Assembly (NCBI GenBank): GCA_900317865.1
Contig: ONIK01000074.1
Coordinates: forward strand, 1 to 17,433
Origin: an uncultured Methanobrevibacter sp.
GTDB taxonomy: Archaea; Methanobacteriota; Methanobacteria; Methanobacteriales; Methanobacteriaceae
Reading direction: 5' to 3'
Length of the DNA stretch: 17,433 nucleotides
The notes beneath the pieces were generated by a model. The model made no database searches, had not been told where the DNA came from, and worked only from the letters and a program-made list of their open reading frames with translations. Shown one piece after another: positions 6,487 through 13,184 of the stretch. The first letter of the stretch is position 1. Every line of letters starts with the position of its first letter. The translations under genes were made by a program, and so were the position numbers.

Positions 6487-7638
6487 CTATAATTTTTTAG
6501 CTTTTGAAATGTGTTCAGTGAATGGGATTCTGTCATCAGTGTCGAATCCTGGGATGTATCCGTAAACTTCTCTTACTTTGTTGTTTACAGTACTCCATAC
6601 TTTGGATACAGGAATTTCACAAGGACAGACATCACTACATTGACCACAGTTGGTACAAGCATCAACCATGTGCACCATACGAGTTAAGTGGAAGAATGGT
6701 GCTGCAGGAGTGTATCCACCAGGTACCCATTCAGGACCTTCAGCTTCAAGACAGCAGTCTTCACAGAAACATAATGGACATGCTTCACGACAACCGTAAC
6801 CGGTAGTACCAGCGTAATCTACTTCTTTCTTAGCGTTGGAAGCTTTGAGCATGAAGTTGTTAATGTTTTCTCTGATTTTGATTCCTTTTTCAATTGGTTC
6901 TTCAACTTCGATTAAACCTGCGTCAATAACATCAGCTAAAATTTCAGAACCTTTATCAGTGAAAACTTCTACGAAAGTAGCTTTACCTGCCAAAGGACCA
7001 ATAACTCCCCAGTTACCTAATGCAAGATCAGCATTGGATGGGATTTTTAAGTTACATCTTTGACAGTTTTCTCTTCTACCCATGCCGTCTTCTTCCAAGT
7101 CTTCGATACCGAAGCCTTTTTCTTCACCGTCAGCAGTTTCCATGATGAGTTTACCTTTAGAGATTTCTTCTTTAACAACATCTTTAGGGTCTAATTCGTA
7201 AACATCTTTAATCATGTTCATGGTTGGTACAGGCGGTAAAGTTCCTCCACAGTTTACACCAATCATAATGACGTTTTCGCCTACGATTTTTCCTCTTTTG
7301 ATTAATTCTCTAATGGTCATTGCGTCACATGGTTTACATGAGACTGCAATTTTCATGTCTCTGCATCCGTCTAAGTATTTGTATACGAATTTTGCTAAGT
7401 TTAAAGTACCACAGTGAATTGAACCAGCGGTTTTAATAATGTCTTCAGGTTCGGTTACTAAGCATGGTACTGCGTCGTATAAATCGTGACCTTCTTCTAC
7501 GCCAACAACTGCATCAACAGCTCCACTTTCTAATAAGTGTTTCATGATAGTAGTTACAACTCCACCATATTCACCTTTGGATTTGATGTCTTCGTTAGCA
7601 GAGTAAGCATAATACATTTTTTCAATATTTGCGCTCAT
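6487..7638 (-). CDS. fdhB: F420-dependent formate dehydrogenase beta subunit, one Fe-S motif incomplete
   Basis: FdhB carries FAD and Fe-S clusters and passes electrons from formate oxidation in FdhA to coenzyme F420. Seen: N-terminal FrhB/FdhB fold (KGEYGGVVTTIMKHLL, GSIHCGTLNLAKFV, VSCKPCDAM, GVNCGGTLPPVP), the motif ENCQRCNLKIPSNADLALGNWGVIGP, and a C-terminal ferredoxin-like part. The last cluster motif CTNCGQCSDVCP (328-339) is complete. The first reads AGTTGYGCREACPLCFCEDCC: the last two Cys (283, 287) are present, but positions 277 and 280, normally Cys in a CIxCYxCR motif, are Gly. At 383 aa it is about 16 residues shorter than the Methanobacterium formicicum protein as I recall it. 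This fits an in-frame loss just before residue 281 (near 6800). ATG at 7638 with AGGAG; 17 nt after fdhA. Confidence 0.92.
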   Translation of the reverse strand: MSANIEKMYYAYSANEDIKSKGEYGGVVTTIMKHLLESGAVDAVVGVEEGHDLYDAVPCLVTEPEDIIKTAGSIHCGTLNLAKFVYKYLDGCRDMKIAVSCKPCDAMTIRELIKRGKIVGENVIMIGVNCGGTLPPVPTMNMIKDVYELDPKDVVKEEISKGKLIMETADGEEKGFGIEDLEEDGMGRRENCQRCNLKIPSNADLALGNWGVIGPLAGKATFVEVFTDKGSEILADVIDAGLIEVEEPIEKGIKIRENINNFMLKASNAKKEVDYAGTTGYGCREACPLCFCEDCCLEAEGPEWVPGGYTPAAPFFHLTRMVHMVDACTNCGQCSDVCPCEIPVSKVWSTVNNKVREVYGYIPGFDTDDRIPFTEHISKAKKL

Positions 7639-7655
7639 TTAAATCTACTCCTTGT

Positions 7656-8885
7656 TTATTTACCTACTTTTACAGTGGTAGTTGACATGTTTTCTGCTTT
7701 AATTTCAGTGTCAGTACCATCTTTGTAGACTTCACCTTTCATTTCTAATTTTTCAGGGAGTTTATCAACTTCAATAGCACAAGCTTTCAATTCAACCATT
7801 TTAGATTTAGGGTCGAAAGAATCGGAGTTAGTTAATACGTTAGCAGCACATTCAACAAAGTGCATTGGGATGTTTACAATTCCTTCTCTGATATCATCAG
7901 TTACACGAGCAGGAATAGCAATTTCTCCTCTTCTTGAGAATGCTCTTACTACTTCACCATTAATAATTCCTCTTGCTTCTGCATCTTTACTGTTAATTTC
8001 GATGAATCCTGTTTTAACTTCGTTAGATAAAGTTTCACATCTTCTGGTCATAGCAGCGTGGTAGTGGAACAATATTCTAGTAGTAGTTAATAATAATGGA
8101 TATTCGTCATCTACAGTTTCAACTGGACCTTTGTGTTCTAATGCTTGGAAGACACCTAAACCATCAGGGTGTGCAAATTTCTCTTTGTGCATTAATGGTT
8201 GACATGGGTCGTCTTCAGATGGGCAAGGCCAGTGAAGTGCTTCAGGAGTGTCTAATCTTTCACGGTTCATACCTGCCATGATTGGAGCACATTCTCTGAT
8301 TTCTTCAAAGATGTCTTGAGCAGATTCGTAATGGAATAATTCTCTTGGAACACCCATTCTAACTGCGATTTCTTCCATGATTTTCCAATCTAACCATGCG
8401 CCTTCAGGAGGTTCTTGTGCTTTGTGTAAGCATTGAACTCTTCTTTCACCACTGGTGAAGGTACCTTCTTGTTCACCCCAACCTGCTGCAGGTAAAACAA
8501 CATCAGCACATTGTGCGGTATCAGTTAAGAAACATTCTTGAACAACTAACATTTCTAAGTTTTCAAGTGCTTCTTTGGTGTGTTGTACATCTGCATCAGA
8601 GAGAACTGGGTCTTCCCCGTGGATGTATAATACTTTTAAGTCACCAGCGTGAGCTGCATTCATCATTTCAACTAAAGTTAAACCAGGAGTGGTTGGTAAG
8701 TTTACTTCGTATCCATATCCACTGTAGTAGTCATTGAACCATGCAGTAGTTTCTGGGTCTTTAACTTTTCTGTATCCTACGTAATCAGAAGGTAATGCAC
8801 CCATATCACAAGCACCTTGTACGTTGTTTTGTCCTCTTAATGGGTTTACACCAGTACCTTGTCTACCAATGTTACCAGTTAACAT
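7656..8885 (-). CDS. fdhA: FdhA C-terminal fragment (molybdopterin-binding domains)
   Basis: Open frame of 409 codons. Starts at an ATG that codes the internal Met of the family block MLTGNIG; there is no ribosome site before it, though the ATG lies 11 nt upstream of the stop of the first fragment, so re-initiation is conceivable. Seen: NPLRGQNNVQGACDMGALP, IHGEDPVLSDAD, ADVVLPAAGWGEQEGTFTSGERRVQ, HWPCPSEDDP, HKEKFAHPDG and TGFIEINSKDAEARGI, in family order, plus a C-terminal tail of about 30 residues after DKLPEKL. Alone it lacks the catalytic Cys and the Fe-S cluster, so it is unlikely to work except together with the N-terminal piece. Confidence 0.8.
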   Translation of the reverse strand: MLTGNIGRQGTGVNPLRGQNNVQGACDMGALPSDYVGYRKVKDPETTAWFNDYYSGYGYEVNLPTTPGLTLVEMMNAAHAGDLKVLYIHGEDPVLSDADVQHTKEALENLEMLVVQECFLTDTAQCADVVLPAAGWGEQEGTFTSGERRVQCLHKAQEPPEGAWLDWKIMEEIAVRMGVPRELFHYESAQDIFEEIRECAPIMAGMNRERLDTPEALHWPCPSEDDPCQPLMHKEKFAHPDGLGVFQALEHKGPVETVDDEYPLLLTTTRILFHYHAAMTRRCETLSNEVKTGFIEINSKDAEARGIINGEVVRAFSRRGEIAIPARVTDDIREGIVNIPMHFVECAANVLTNSDSFDPKSKMVELKACAIEVDKLPEKLEMKGEVYKDGTDTEIKAENMSTTTVKVGK

Positions 8886-9759
8886 TGTGAGAGTGTTCGG
8901 TAATACCTAATGAGTATACAATAGCTGCTTTGTCAGCAGATGCATATTCAACAGCTAAGTGTTCAATAACTTCAGGTTTAATACCAGTAATTTCAGAAGC
9001 CATTTCTAAGTCGTATTTTTGTACAACTTCTTTCATTTCTTCGTAACCTTTGGTTCTGTTTGCAATGAATTCGTCATCTTGTAATCCTTTGTCGATGATA
9101 ACTTTAATCATTGCGTTCATTAAAGCTACGTCAGTACCAGTTTCAAATTGTACGTATTCATCTGCGATTTTTGCAGTAGGAGTGAATCTTGGGTCTAATA
9201 CAACTAATTTAGCACCGTTTTGTTTTGCTTGAATCATTTTACGTCCAAACAATGGGTGTGCTTCCATGTTGTTTGATCCAATACAGAATATATAATCTGC
9301 TTCTTTAATACTGTCGAAACCGTTTGTCATAGCACCGGATCCAAAAGTAGTTGCTAAACCAGCTACAGTAGGTCCGTGACAAATACGTGCACAGTGGTCT
9401 ACGTTTTGAGTACCACAAGCTACTCTTGCTAATTTTTGAGTAATGTAAATGTTTTCGTTAGGTGAACGAGCATCTTCATCAGATACTTCTTTGAGTTTGT
9501 TAGCAACTAAATCTAATGCTTCATCCCAAGAAGCTTCTCTGAATTCTCCATTTTCTTTGATTAACGGAGTAGTTAATCTATCTTCTCTGTTAATGAATTG
9601 GTATCCAAAGTTACCTTTTGGACATACTTTACCTTCATTTACAGGATGTCTTTTGTAAGGTTCAACCCCAATGATTTTGCCGTCTTTAACTACGAAATTA
9701 ATACCACAACCGGTACCACAGTATGGGCAAATAGATGGGACATATTTAATCTCAACCAT
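8872..9759 (-). CDS. fdhA: FdhA N-terminal fragment (cluster and catalytic Cys domain)
   Basis: 295 residues. Seen: [4Fe-4S] binding Cys11, 14, 18 and 46 (CPYCGTGCG, KVCPKGN), the Mo/W ligand Cys127 in DHCARICHGP (Cys where E. coli FdhF has Sec), then GSGAMTNGF, GSNNMEAHP and LDPRFTPTAKIAD. The fragment lacks the dinucleotide-binding C-terminal domain. A second likely loss is near residues 93-97: NKLKEVSDED joins directly to ARSPNENIY, while FdhF has about ten more residues between the corresponding blocks (...KEKYGPDAVYGIGS then AR). ATG at 9759 with GGAGATT. Preceded by a strong hairpin that separates it from fdhC. Confidence 0.85.
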   Translation of the reverse strand: MVEIKYVPSICPYCGTGCGINFVVKDGKIIGVEPYKRHPVNEGKVCPKGNFGYQFINREDRLTTPLIKENGEFREASWDEALDLVANKLKEVSDEDARSPNENIYITQKLARVACGTQNVDHCARICHGPTVAGLATTFGSGAMTNGFDSIKEADYIFCIGSNNMEAHPLFGRKMIQAKQNGAKLVVLDPRFTPTAKIADEYVQFETGTDVALMNAMIKVIIDKGLQDDEFIANRTKGYEEMKEVVQKYDLEMASEITGIKPEVIEHLAVEYASADKAAIVYSLGITEHSHNVNW

Positions 9760-9800
9760 TTTATAATCTCCAAAATTTTATTATATCTAATAAAAAATTT

Positions 9801-9828
9801 TTTAAGAAGCAGTGAAATGCTTCTTAAA
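9801..9828 (-). terminator. Hairpin between fdhC and fdhA
   Basis: Perfect 11-bp inverted repeat, TTTAAGAAGCA and TGCTTCTTAAA on the plus strand, with a 6-nt loop. On the minus strand the stem is followed by AAATTTTTTATT. It lies 16 nt after the fdhC stop and 42 nt before the fdhA start. It could terminate most fdhC transcripts or protect mRNA ends, giving different amounts of transporter and enzyme. Confidence 0.65.
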
Positions 9829-9843
9829 TTATTGTTTTCACAC

Positions 9844-10635
9844 TTATTCTTTAAGATAAGTGTACCAGTATATACAAGCTACGAATATAGCTCCTCCAAC
9901 TATGTTTCCTAAAGTTACAGGAATTAAGTTGTTTACAATCATTGTAGACCAAGTTACGCCTTTAGCACCTAAGAACATACCTAATGGTATGAAGAACATG
10001 TTTGCGACACTGTGCTCAAATCCAATGGTAACGAAAGCCATAATTGGGAACCAAATACCAGCGATTTTACCGATGATATCATCAGATGCATTAGCTAACC
10101 ATACAGCTAAACATACTAACCAGTTACAACCAATACCACGAATAAATGCTACATCCCACGCCAATTTTACTTTAGCGGATGCAACAGAAGTCGCTTTGGT
10201 TGCGAATGCTGAATCAGCTGGGAAAAGACCGCCCATATAAGCAAGTACGAATGCAACGAATAATGCACCAACAAAGTTGAATAACCAACTTAATACCCAG
10301 TTTTTAGCGAGTCCGCCAACAGATGCGGATCCGTCTAATACCCCAAGGGTCATGAACATTACGTTTCCGGTAAATAATTCAGAACCTGCGAGTACTACAA
10401 TAATCAAACCTACAGGGAACACTGCACCAAATACGAATTTTTCTAAACCTACAGGTGCGCCTGCAGCTAACATTCCTGCACTAGCAATTTCGGCTAGCAA
10501 TCCTCCGAATGCGATATAAGCTCCTGCTAAAAAGGAGAGTAAAATCACATTTACAATATTTGCTGAATTTTTAGCTCCAGCAGTTGCAGATATTGCTTTT
10601 GCAGTATCTACTGGACTTTTAAAAGATGAACTCAT
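9844..10635 (-). CDS. fdhC: Formate transporter (formate/nitrite transporter family)
   Basis: Integral membrane channel or transporter that brings formate into the cell for FdhAB. Seen: about six hydrophobic segments (roughly residues 27-50, 62-85, 110-132, 160-182, 190-212 and 235-258) and family blocks NVILLSFLAGAYIAFGGLL, GSELFTGNVMFMTLGVLDG, RGIGCNWLVCLAVWLA and GFEHSVANMFFIPLGMF. The two half-helix loop motifs SELFTGN and FEHSVANMFF are FNT signatures. 263 aa, a normal length; no internal loss noticed. ATG at 10635 with GAGGTTGAG. First gene of the fdhC-fdhA-fdhB string but followed by its own hairpin. Confidence 0.94.
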   Translation of the reverse strand: MSSSFKSPVDTAKAISATAGAKNSANIVNVILLSFLAGAYIAFGGLLAEIASAGMLAAGAPVGLEKFVFGAVFPVGLIIVVLAGSELFTGNVMFMTLGVLDGSASVGGLAKNWVLSWLFNFVGALFVAFVLAYMGGLFPADSAFATKATSVASAKVKLAWDVAFIRGIGCNWLVCLAVWLANASDDIIGKIAGIWFPIMAFVTIGFEHSVANMFFIPLGMFLGAKGVTWSTMIVNNLIPVTLGNIVGGAIFVACIYWYTYLKE

Positions 10636-11041
10636 AATCTCAACCTCTTTTTTATCCCCTTATAAATTAATTTATAGTATAATACAAGAATCTGCCAAAT
10701 AGTTAATCCATTGTATTATGATATTATATATTGTATTAATATAATAAAAAGGCTTTGTTATTAGAGGCTAAAAGAAATATTTAAATAATATTAAATAAAT
10801 AAATAAAAAGTTAATGATAAATCATGACAAAATTATCTTCACATCGTGATTTTTCTTTATTTTTTAGGCATATAAAAATATTATCGTGCAAAAAATTGAT
10901 ATACCGAATATATAAAAAGATAATAAAAAAACAAATAGTTTTAATCAATACGAACTTTTTAATAAAATTAAAAGAAATTTTTTTTTATTTTAATTTCTCG
11001 TTTTACATCATCCATTCAATTCAATGATAATTTATTAGTGA
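10636..11041. other. Gene-free AT-rich spacer between fdhC and fwdE
   Basis: About 400 bp. The left third holds the fdhC promoter elements. The right end holds an AT-only hairpin: AAATTAAAA and TTTTAATTT around an A/T tract, about 10966-10994, which may terminate the fwdE-like gene. A 67-codon plus-strand frame at 10824-11027 has lysine/isoleucine-rich, low-complexity content and no ribosome site; I do not call it. No tRNA or recognisable structured RNA seen. Confidence 0.5.
10653..10740 (-). promoter_or_regulatory. fdhC promoter region with repeated TTGTATTA motif
   Basis: Upstream of fdhC is a perfect AT palindrome TATAAATTAATTTATA (about 10660-10675) that contains TATA-like sequence. Next to it are three copies of TTGTATTA(T): 10679-10687 (minus orientation), 10711-10719 and 10731-10738 (plus orientation, 20 bp apart). 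The repeats may be regulator sites; the exact TATA box is not certain. Confidence 0.4.
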
Positions 11042-11608
11042 CTATCCGATTACCTGATAATAAGCGCCTTCAACACAAGGTTTGCAAACAGGTTTACCGT
11101 CAACCATTAAATGATGATTATCAGTTACCTTATCACCACAAATAGAACAAATTTCAGTAACATGAGGTTTACCTGGCATTTGTGCTTCCGTTAATTTAAC
11201 TTTGACTTTTTGCACATCAAACAATTCTTCAGGAGGCGTAGTTTTAAATCTTTCAATCATTTCATCTCGAGTCTCTTTTTTCTTATCCTTTTTATTAGCA
11301 TCAATATCAACAATTCTTAAAGCTTCACCGGTATCCATATTATAAAATGTTGCAGCAAATTTACCATAATATGCCTGTTTGAGAGATCTTTTTCCCATGG
11401 AACATTTGGTAACGGCCTGAATAGCATCAGCCATACACCTGTCAATCTCTAAAATAACAATTAAGTTTTTATGACGAGTGTTTAATTCCATTTGCATTAA
11501 TTCCAAACCATACATTGCAAGTTTTGTACCAATAGCTATTCCGCCACATATTTCACCGTGAAAATCACCGGCAATTTTTAATTGCTCTTCATAATCTTTT
11601 TGATTCAT
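11042..11608 (-). CDS. fwdE: FmdE/FwdE-family protein with C-terminal zinc ribbon
   Basis: Protein associated with formylmethanofuran dehydrogenase gene clusters; biochemical role not established. Seen: the FmdE domain (residues 8-100) with DFHGEICGGIAIG (His17, Cys21), EIDRCMADAIQAVTKCSMGKR (Cys58, Cys69) and YGKFAATFYNMDTGEALRI. A charged linker (DANKKDKKKETRDE) follows, then a four-Cys zinc ribbon CSICG...CKPC (Cys154, 157, 175, 178). 188 aa, normal for the two-domain form. It is separated from the fwd operon by about 7 kb and is divergent from fdhD. ATG at 11608 with AAGGGAT. His/Cys in the first domain may bind a metal or Fe-S cofactor; a role in metal insertion for Fwd/Fdh is a guess from context. 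Confidence 0.85.
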   Translation of the reverse strand: MNQKDYEEQLKIAGDFHGEICGGIAIGTKLAMYGLELMQMELNTRHKNLIVILEIDRCMADAIQAVTKCSMGKRSLKQAYYGKFAATFYNMDTGEALRIVDIDANKKDKKKETRDEMIERFKTTPPEELFDVQKVKVKLTEAQMPGKPHVTEICSICGDKVTDNHHLMVDGKPVCKPCVEGAYYQVIG

Positions 11609-11696
11609 TGAATATCCCTTCAGATTATTTCATTATATACTTTATATTATACTTTTAAACTCATTAATATTTTTGATAGTTTTGATTTAAAGCAGC

Positions 11697-11704
11697 TTTA
11701 TATA
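11697..11704 (+). promoter_or_regulatory. TATA box for fdhD
   Basis: TTTATATA, preceded by the small palindrome TAAAGCAGCTTTA that overlaps it. Predicted transcription start near 11725, giving a leader of about 55 nt without a clear ribosome site before the fdhD ATG. Confidence 0.5.
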
Positions 11705-11781
11705 ATATATAGAGTGCAATTTTTAAATTATCAAATTCCATTACAATATTATTATAACTAAAAAACAATAAATATCAAATT

Positions 11782-12531
11782 ATGAAAATAGAAAAAATTG
11801 ATGCAATAGCTTATAAGAACAATGAAGCAAAAGAAGTTACAGAAAATGTTGTTCAGGATGAAACCATTACATTAACTATTAACAAGGATATTAGCCGCAG
11901 TTTATCTGCTATCGAAGATTCACTAAAAGAATTTGCAGTGGGATATATGTTCAATGAAAATATGGTTGATTCAATGGATGCTATTAAAGACATTAAAATA
12001 GAAGGAAATCAGATTTATGCTGAAATTGATGATACCTTACTTAAAACAAATGAAACTGTTTTATGCTCCGATTCTGCAGGCGGATGGAGAAGTAAGATTA
12101 AAAATGTGAAAGCAGTCAAATCTGATTTTCAAGTTTCAGTCCATGAGTTAATCGATAGGATTGAAGAATTGAAAGATAATGCAGAAATTTGGCAAGCAAC
12201 AGGTGGAACTCATGTTGCCGGAATAGTCTATAAAAATCAGTTTATTGTAAAAGAAGATGTCAGTCGCCATGTTGCAGTTGATAAAGTAATAGGGTACGGA
12301 TTATTGCATGATTTTGATTTATCAAATTCTTATGTCATATACAGTGGTAGAATGCCTGCGGATATGGTTATTAAAATGACACGTGTTGGTGTTCCGATAT
12401 TAGCATCCAATGCAGCGCCTGCTAATTCCGGTTATAATATAGCTAAAAAAGGTAACGTTACATTAGTCGGATTTTTACGTGGTGAAAGGTGTAATATTTA
12501 TAATAATCAAAATAGAGTAATTTTTGATTGA
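11782..12531 (+). CDS. fdhD: Formate dehydrogenase accessory sulfurtransferase FdhD
   Basis: FdhD hands sulfur to the bis-molybdopterin centre of formate dehydrogenases, which is required for activity. Seen: DETITLTIN near the start, SLKEFAVGYMFNE, the cysteine loop ETVLCSDSAGG (Cys95), ATGGTHVAG (139-147), the hallmark EDVSRHVAVDKVIGYGLL (158-175; usual form EDVGRHNAVDK) and SGRMPADMVIKMTRVGVPILASNAAP. 249 aa, typical for archaea. It has only one Cys in the active loop, where E. coli has CxxC. Divergent from the fwdE-like gene, near the fdh operon it serves. It is intact, so formate dehydrogenase maturation appears retained despite the broken fdhA, which argues that a working FdhA exists or existed until recently. 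Confidence 0.93.
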   Translation: MKIEKIDAIAYKNNEAKEVTENVVQDETITLTINKDISRSLSAIEDSLKEFAVGYMFNENMVDSMDAIKDIKIEGNQIYAEIDDTLLKTNETVLCSDSAGGWRSKIKNVKAVKSDFQVSVHELIDRIEELKDNAEIWQATGGTHVAGIVYKNQFIVKEDVSRHVAVDKVIGYGLLHDFDLSNSYVIYSGRMPADMVIKMTRVGVPILASNAAPANSGYNIAKKGNVTLVGFLRGERCNIYNNQNRVIFD

Positions 12532-12540
12532 AATTACTCT
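12514..12540. terminator. Bidirectional hairpin spanning both stop codons of fdhD and hxlB
   Basis: Perfect 10-bp inverted repeat, AGAGTAATTT (12514-12523) and AAATTACTCT (12531-12540), with a 7-nt loop. It covers the fdhD TGA and the hxlB TAA, which are only 2 nt apart. Economical shared terminator for convergent genes. Confidence 0.6.
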
Positions 12541-13124
12541 AATACAGTGTGTCTTGCTTTTAAATCACTTTCTGTTTGATGCATTTTTTCCATTAATTCG
12601 GATACAATAGCATCCAAAAACACAAGAGTGGTTAACTCAAAAGCTGTTCCCAATGGAGTCAAGGAAGTATAATTTCCATAAATTTGACGTTTCATATAAT
12701 TTTCATCATCAACTTCTTGCATAGTTCTTCCTTTAACTAAAAGGCAGGTATCTGCCAATTTACCCAAAGTGGATTCCGGGTAAGAAGTAACAGCCAATAC
12801 TTTAGATCCTCTATTTTTTGCAATATTAGCTGCAGATACAATAGTATTGGTTTCACCAGATCCAGAAATGGCAATTATACAATCATTTCCATTAATAGCA
12901 GGAGAAATTGTTTCTCCGACAACATATGCACTTACTCCCAAATGCATTAATCTCATTGCAAAAGCTTTTGCAGCAAGTCCTGACCTTCCGGCTCCAGTTA
13001 CAAAGACATTTTCTGCTTCAATAATTATATCTTCAAAATTTTCAACATCTTTTTCATCCAAAAATTCTTCAGCACTGACAATATTTCCTATAATAGCTTT
13101 AATAGAGCTTTTCATTAATTCCAT
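12534..13124 (-). CDS. hxlB: 6-phospho-3-hexuloisomerase (SIS domain)
   Basis: Interconverts D-arabino-3-hexulose 6-phosphate and fructose 6-phosphate. In methanogens the reverse ribulose monophosphate route supplies ribulose 5-phosphate for nucleotides and releases formaldehyde. Seen: SIS fold with VFVTGAGRSGLAAKAFAMRLMHLG (41-63), AISGSGET (85-92), VLAVTS, SLTPLGTAFELTTLVFLDA and a C-terminal LKARHTVLE. 196 aa, typical. Stop is 2 nt from the convergent fdhD stop. ATG at 13124 with AGGA. It is divergent from the regulator at 13185, and both promoters must fit into 60 bp around a TATTTAAATA palindrome. Confidence 0.93.
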   Translation of the reverse strand: MELMKSSIKAIIGNIVSAEEFLDEKDVENFEDIIIEAENVFVTGAGRSGLAAKAFAMRLMHLGVSAYVVGETISPAINGNDCIIAISGSGETNTIVSAANIAKNRGSKVLAVTSYPESTLGKLADTCLLVKGRTMQEVDDENYMKRQIYGNYTSLTPLGTAFELTTLVFLDAIVSELMEKMHQTESDLKARHTVLE

Positions 13125-13144
13125 TATATCATTCCTAAAAACAC

Positions 13145-13154
13145 TATTTAAATA
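13145..13154. promoter_or_regulatory. Shared palindromic TATA element between hxlB and the regulator
   Basis: TATTTAAATA within the 60-bp divergent spacer reads as a TATA-like box in both directions. From it, transcription to the right would start at or near the regulator ATG (a leaderless mRNA would fit, as no ribosome site is seen); transcription to the left would start close to hxlB. Confidence 0.4.
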
Positions 13155-13184
13155 TATGATAAAAACTTTAATATATAATTAATT

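Larger units (their letters stand above)
7656..9759 (-). pseudogene. fdhA: Formate dehydrogenase alpha subunit, disrupted by a net frameshift
   Basis: One molybdopterin oxidoreductase gene read in two frames. The N-terminal frame (9759 to 8872) ends ...GITEHSHNVNW-stop; the C-terminal frame continues from MLTGNIGRQGTG at 8885. In the family (for example E. coli FdhF) about 12 residues, GVETVRSLTSLA in FdhF, lie between these points. Here only one surplus base separates them, so roughly 35 nt appear lost, which shifts the frame. Both halves are otherwise well conserved and show no stops or decay. The lesion is therefore recent or is a sequence error. Simple frameshifting would not restore the missing residues. 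An intact product would be the selenium-free FdhA that oxidises formate to CO2. Confidence 0.8.

Noticed and set aside
8872..8885. Programmed frameshifting as an explanation of the fdhA split
   Set aside because: No slippery run at the site, and frameshifting would not restore the roughly 12 missing conserved residues.
9369..9383. Selenocysteine in FdhA
   Set aside because: The ligand codon reads Cys (ARICHGP), and no in-frame TGA is present at that position.
10824..11027. 67-codon plus-strand frame in the fdhC-fwdE spacer
   Set aside because: Low-complexity Lys/Ile/Phe-rich translation from AT-rich DNA, no ribosome site, and it overlaps a likely terminator hairpin.
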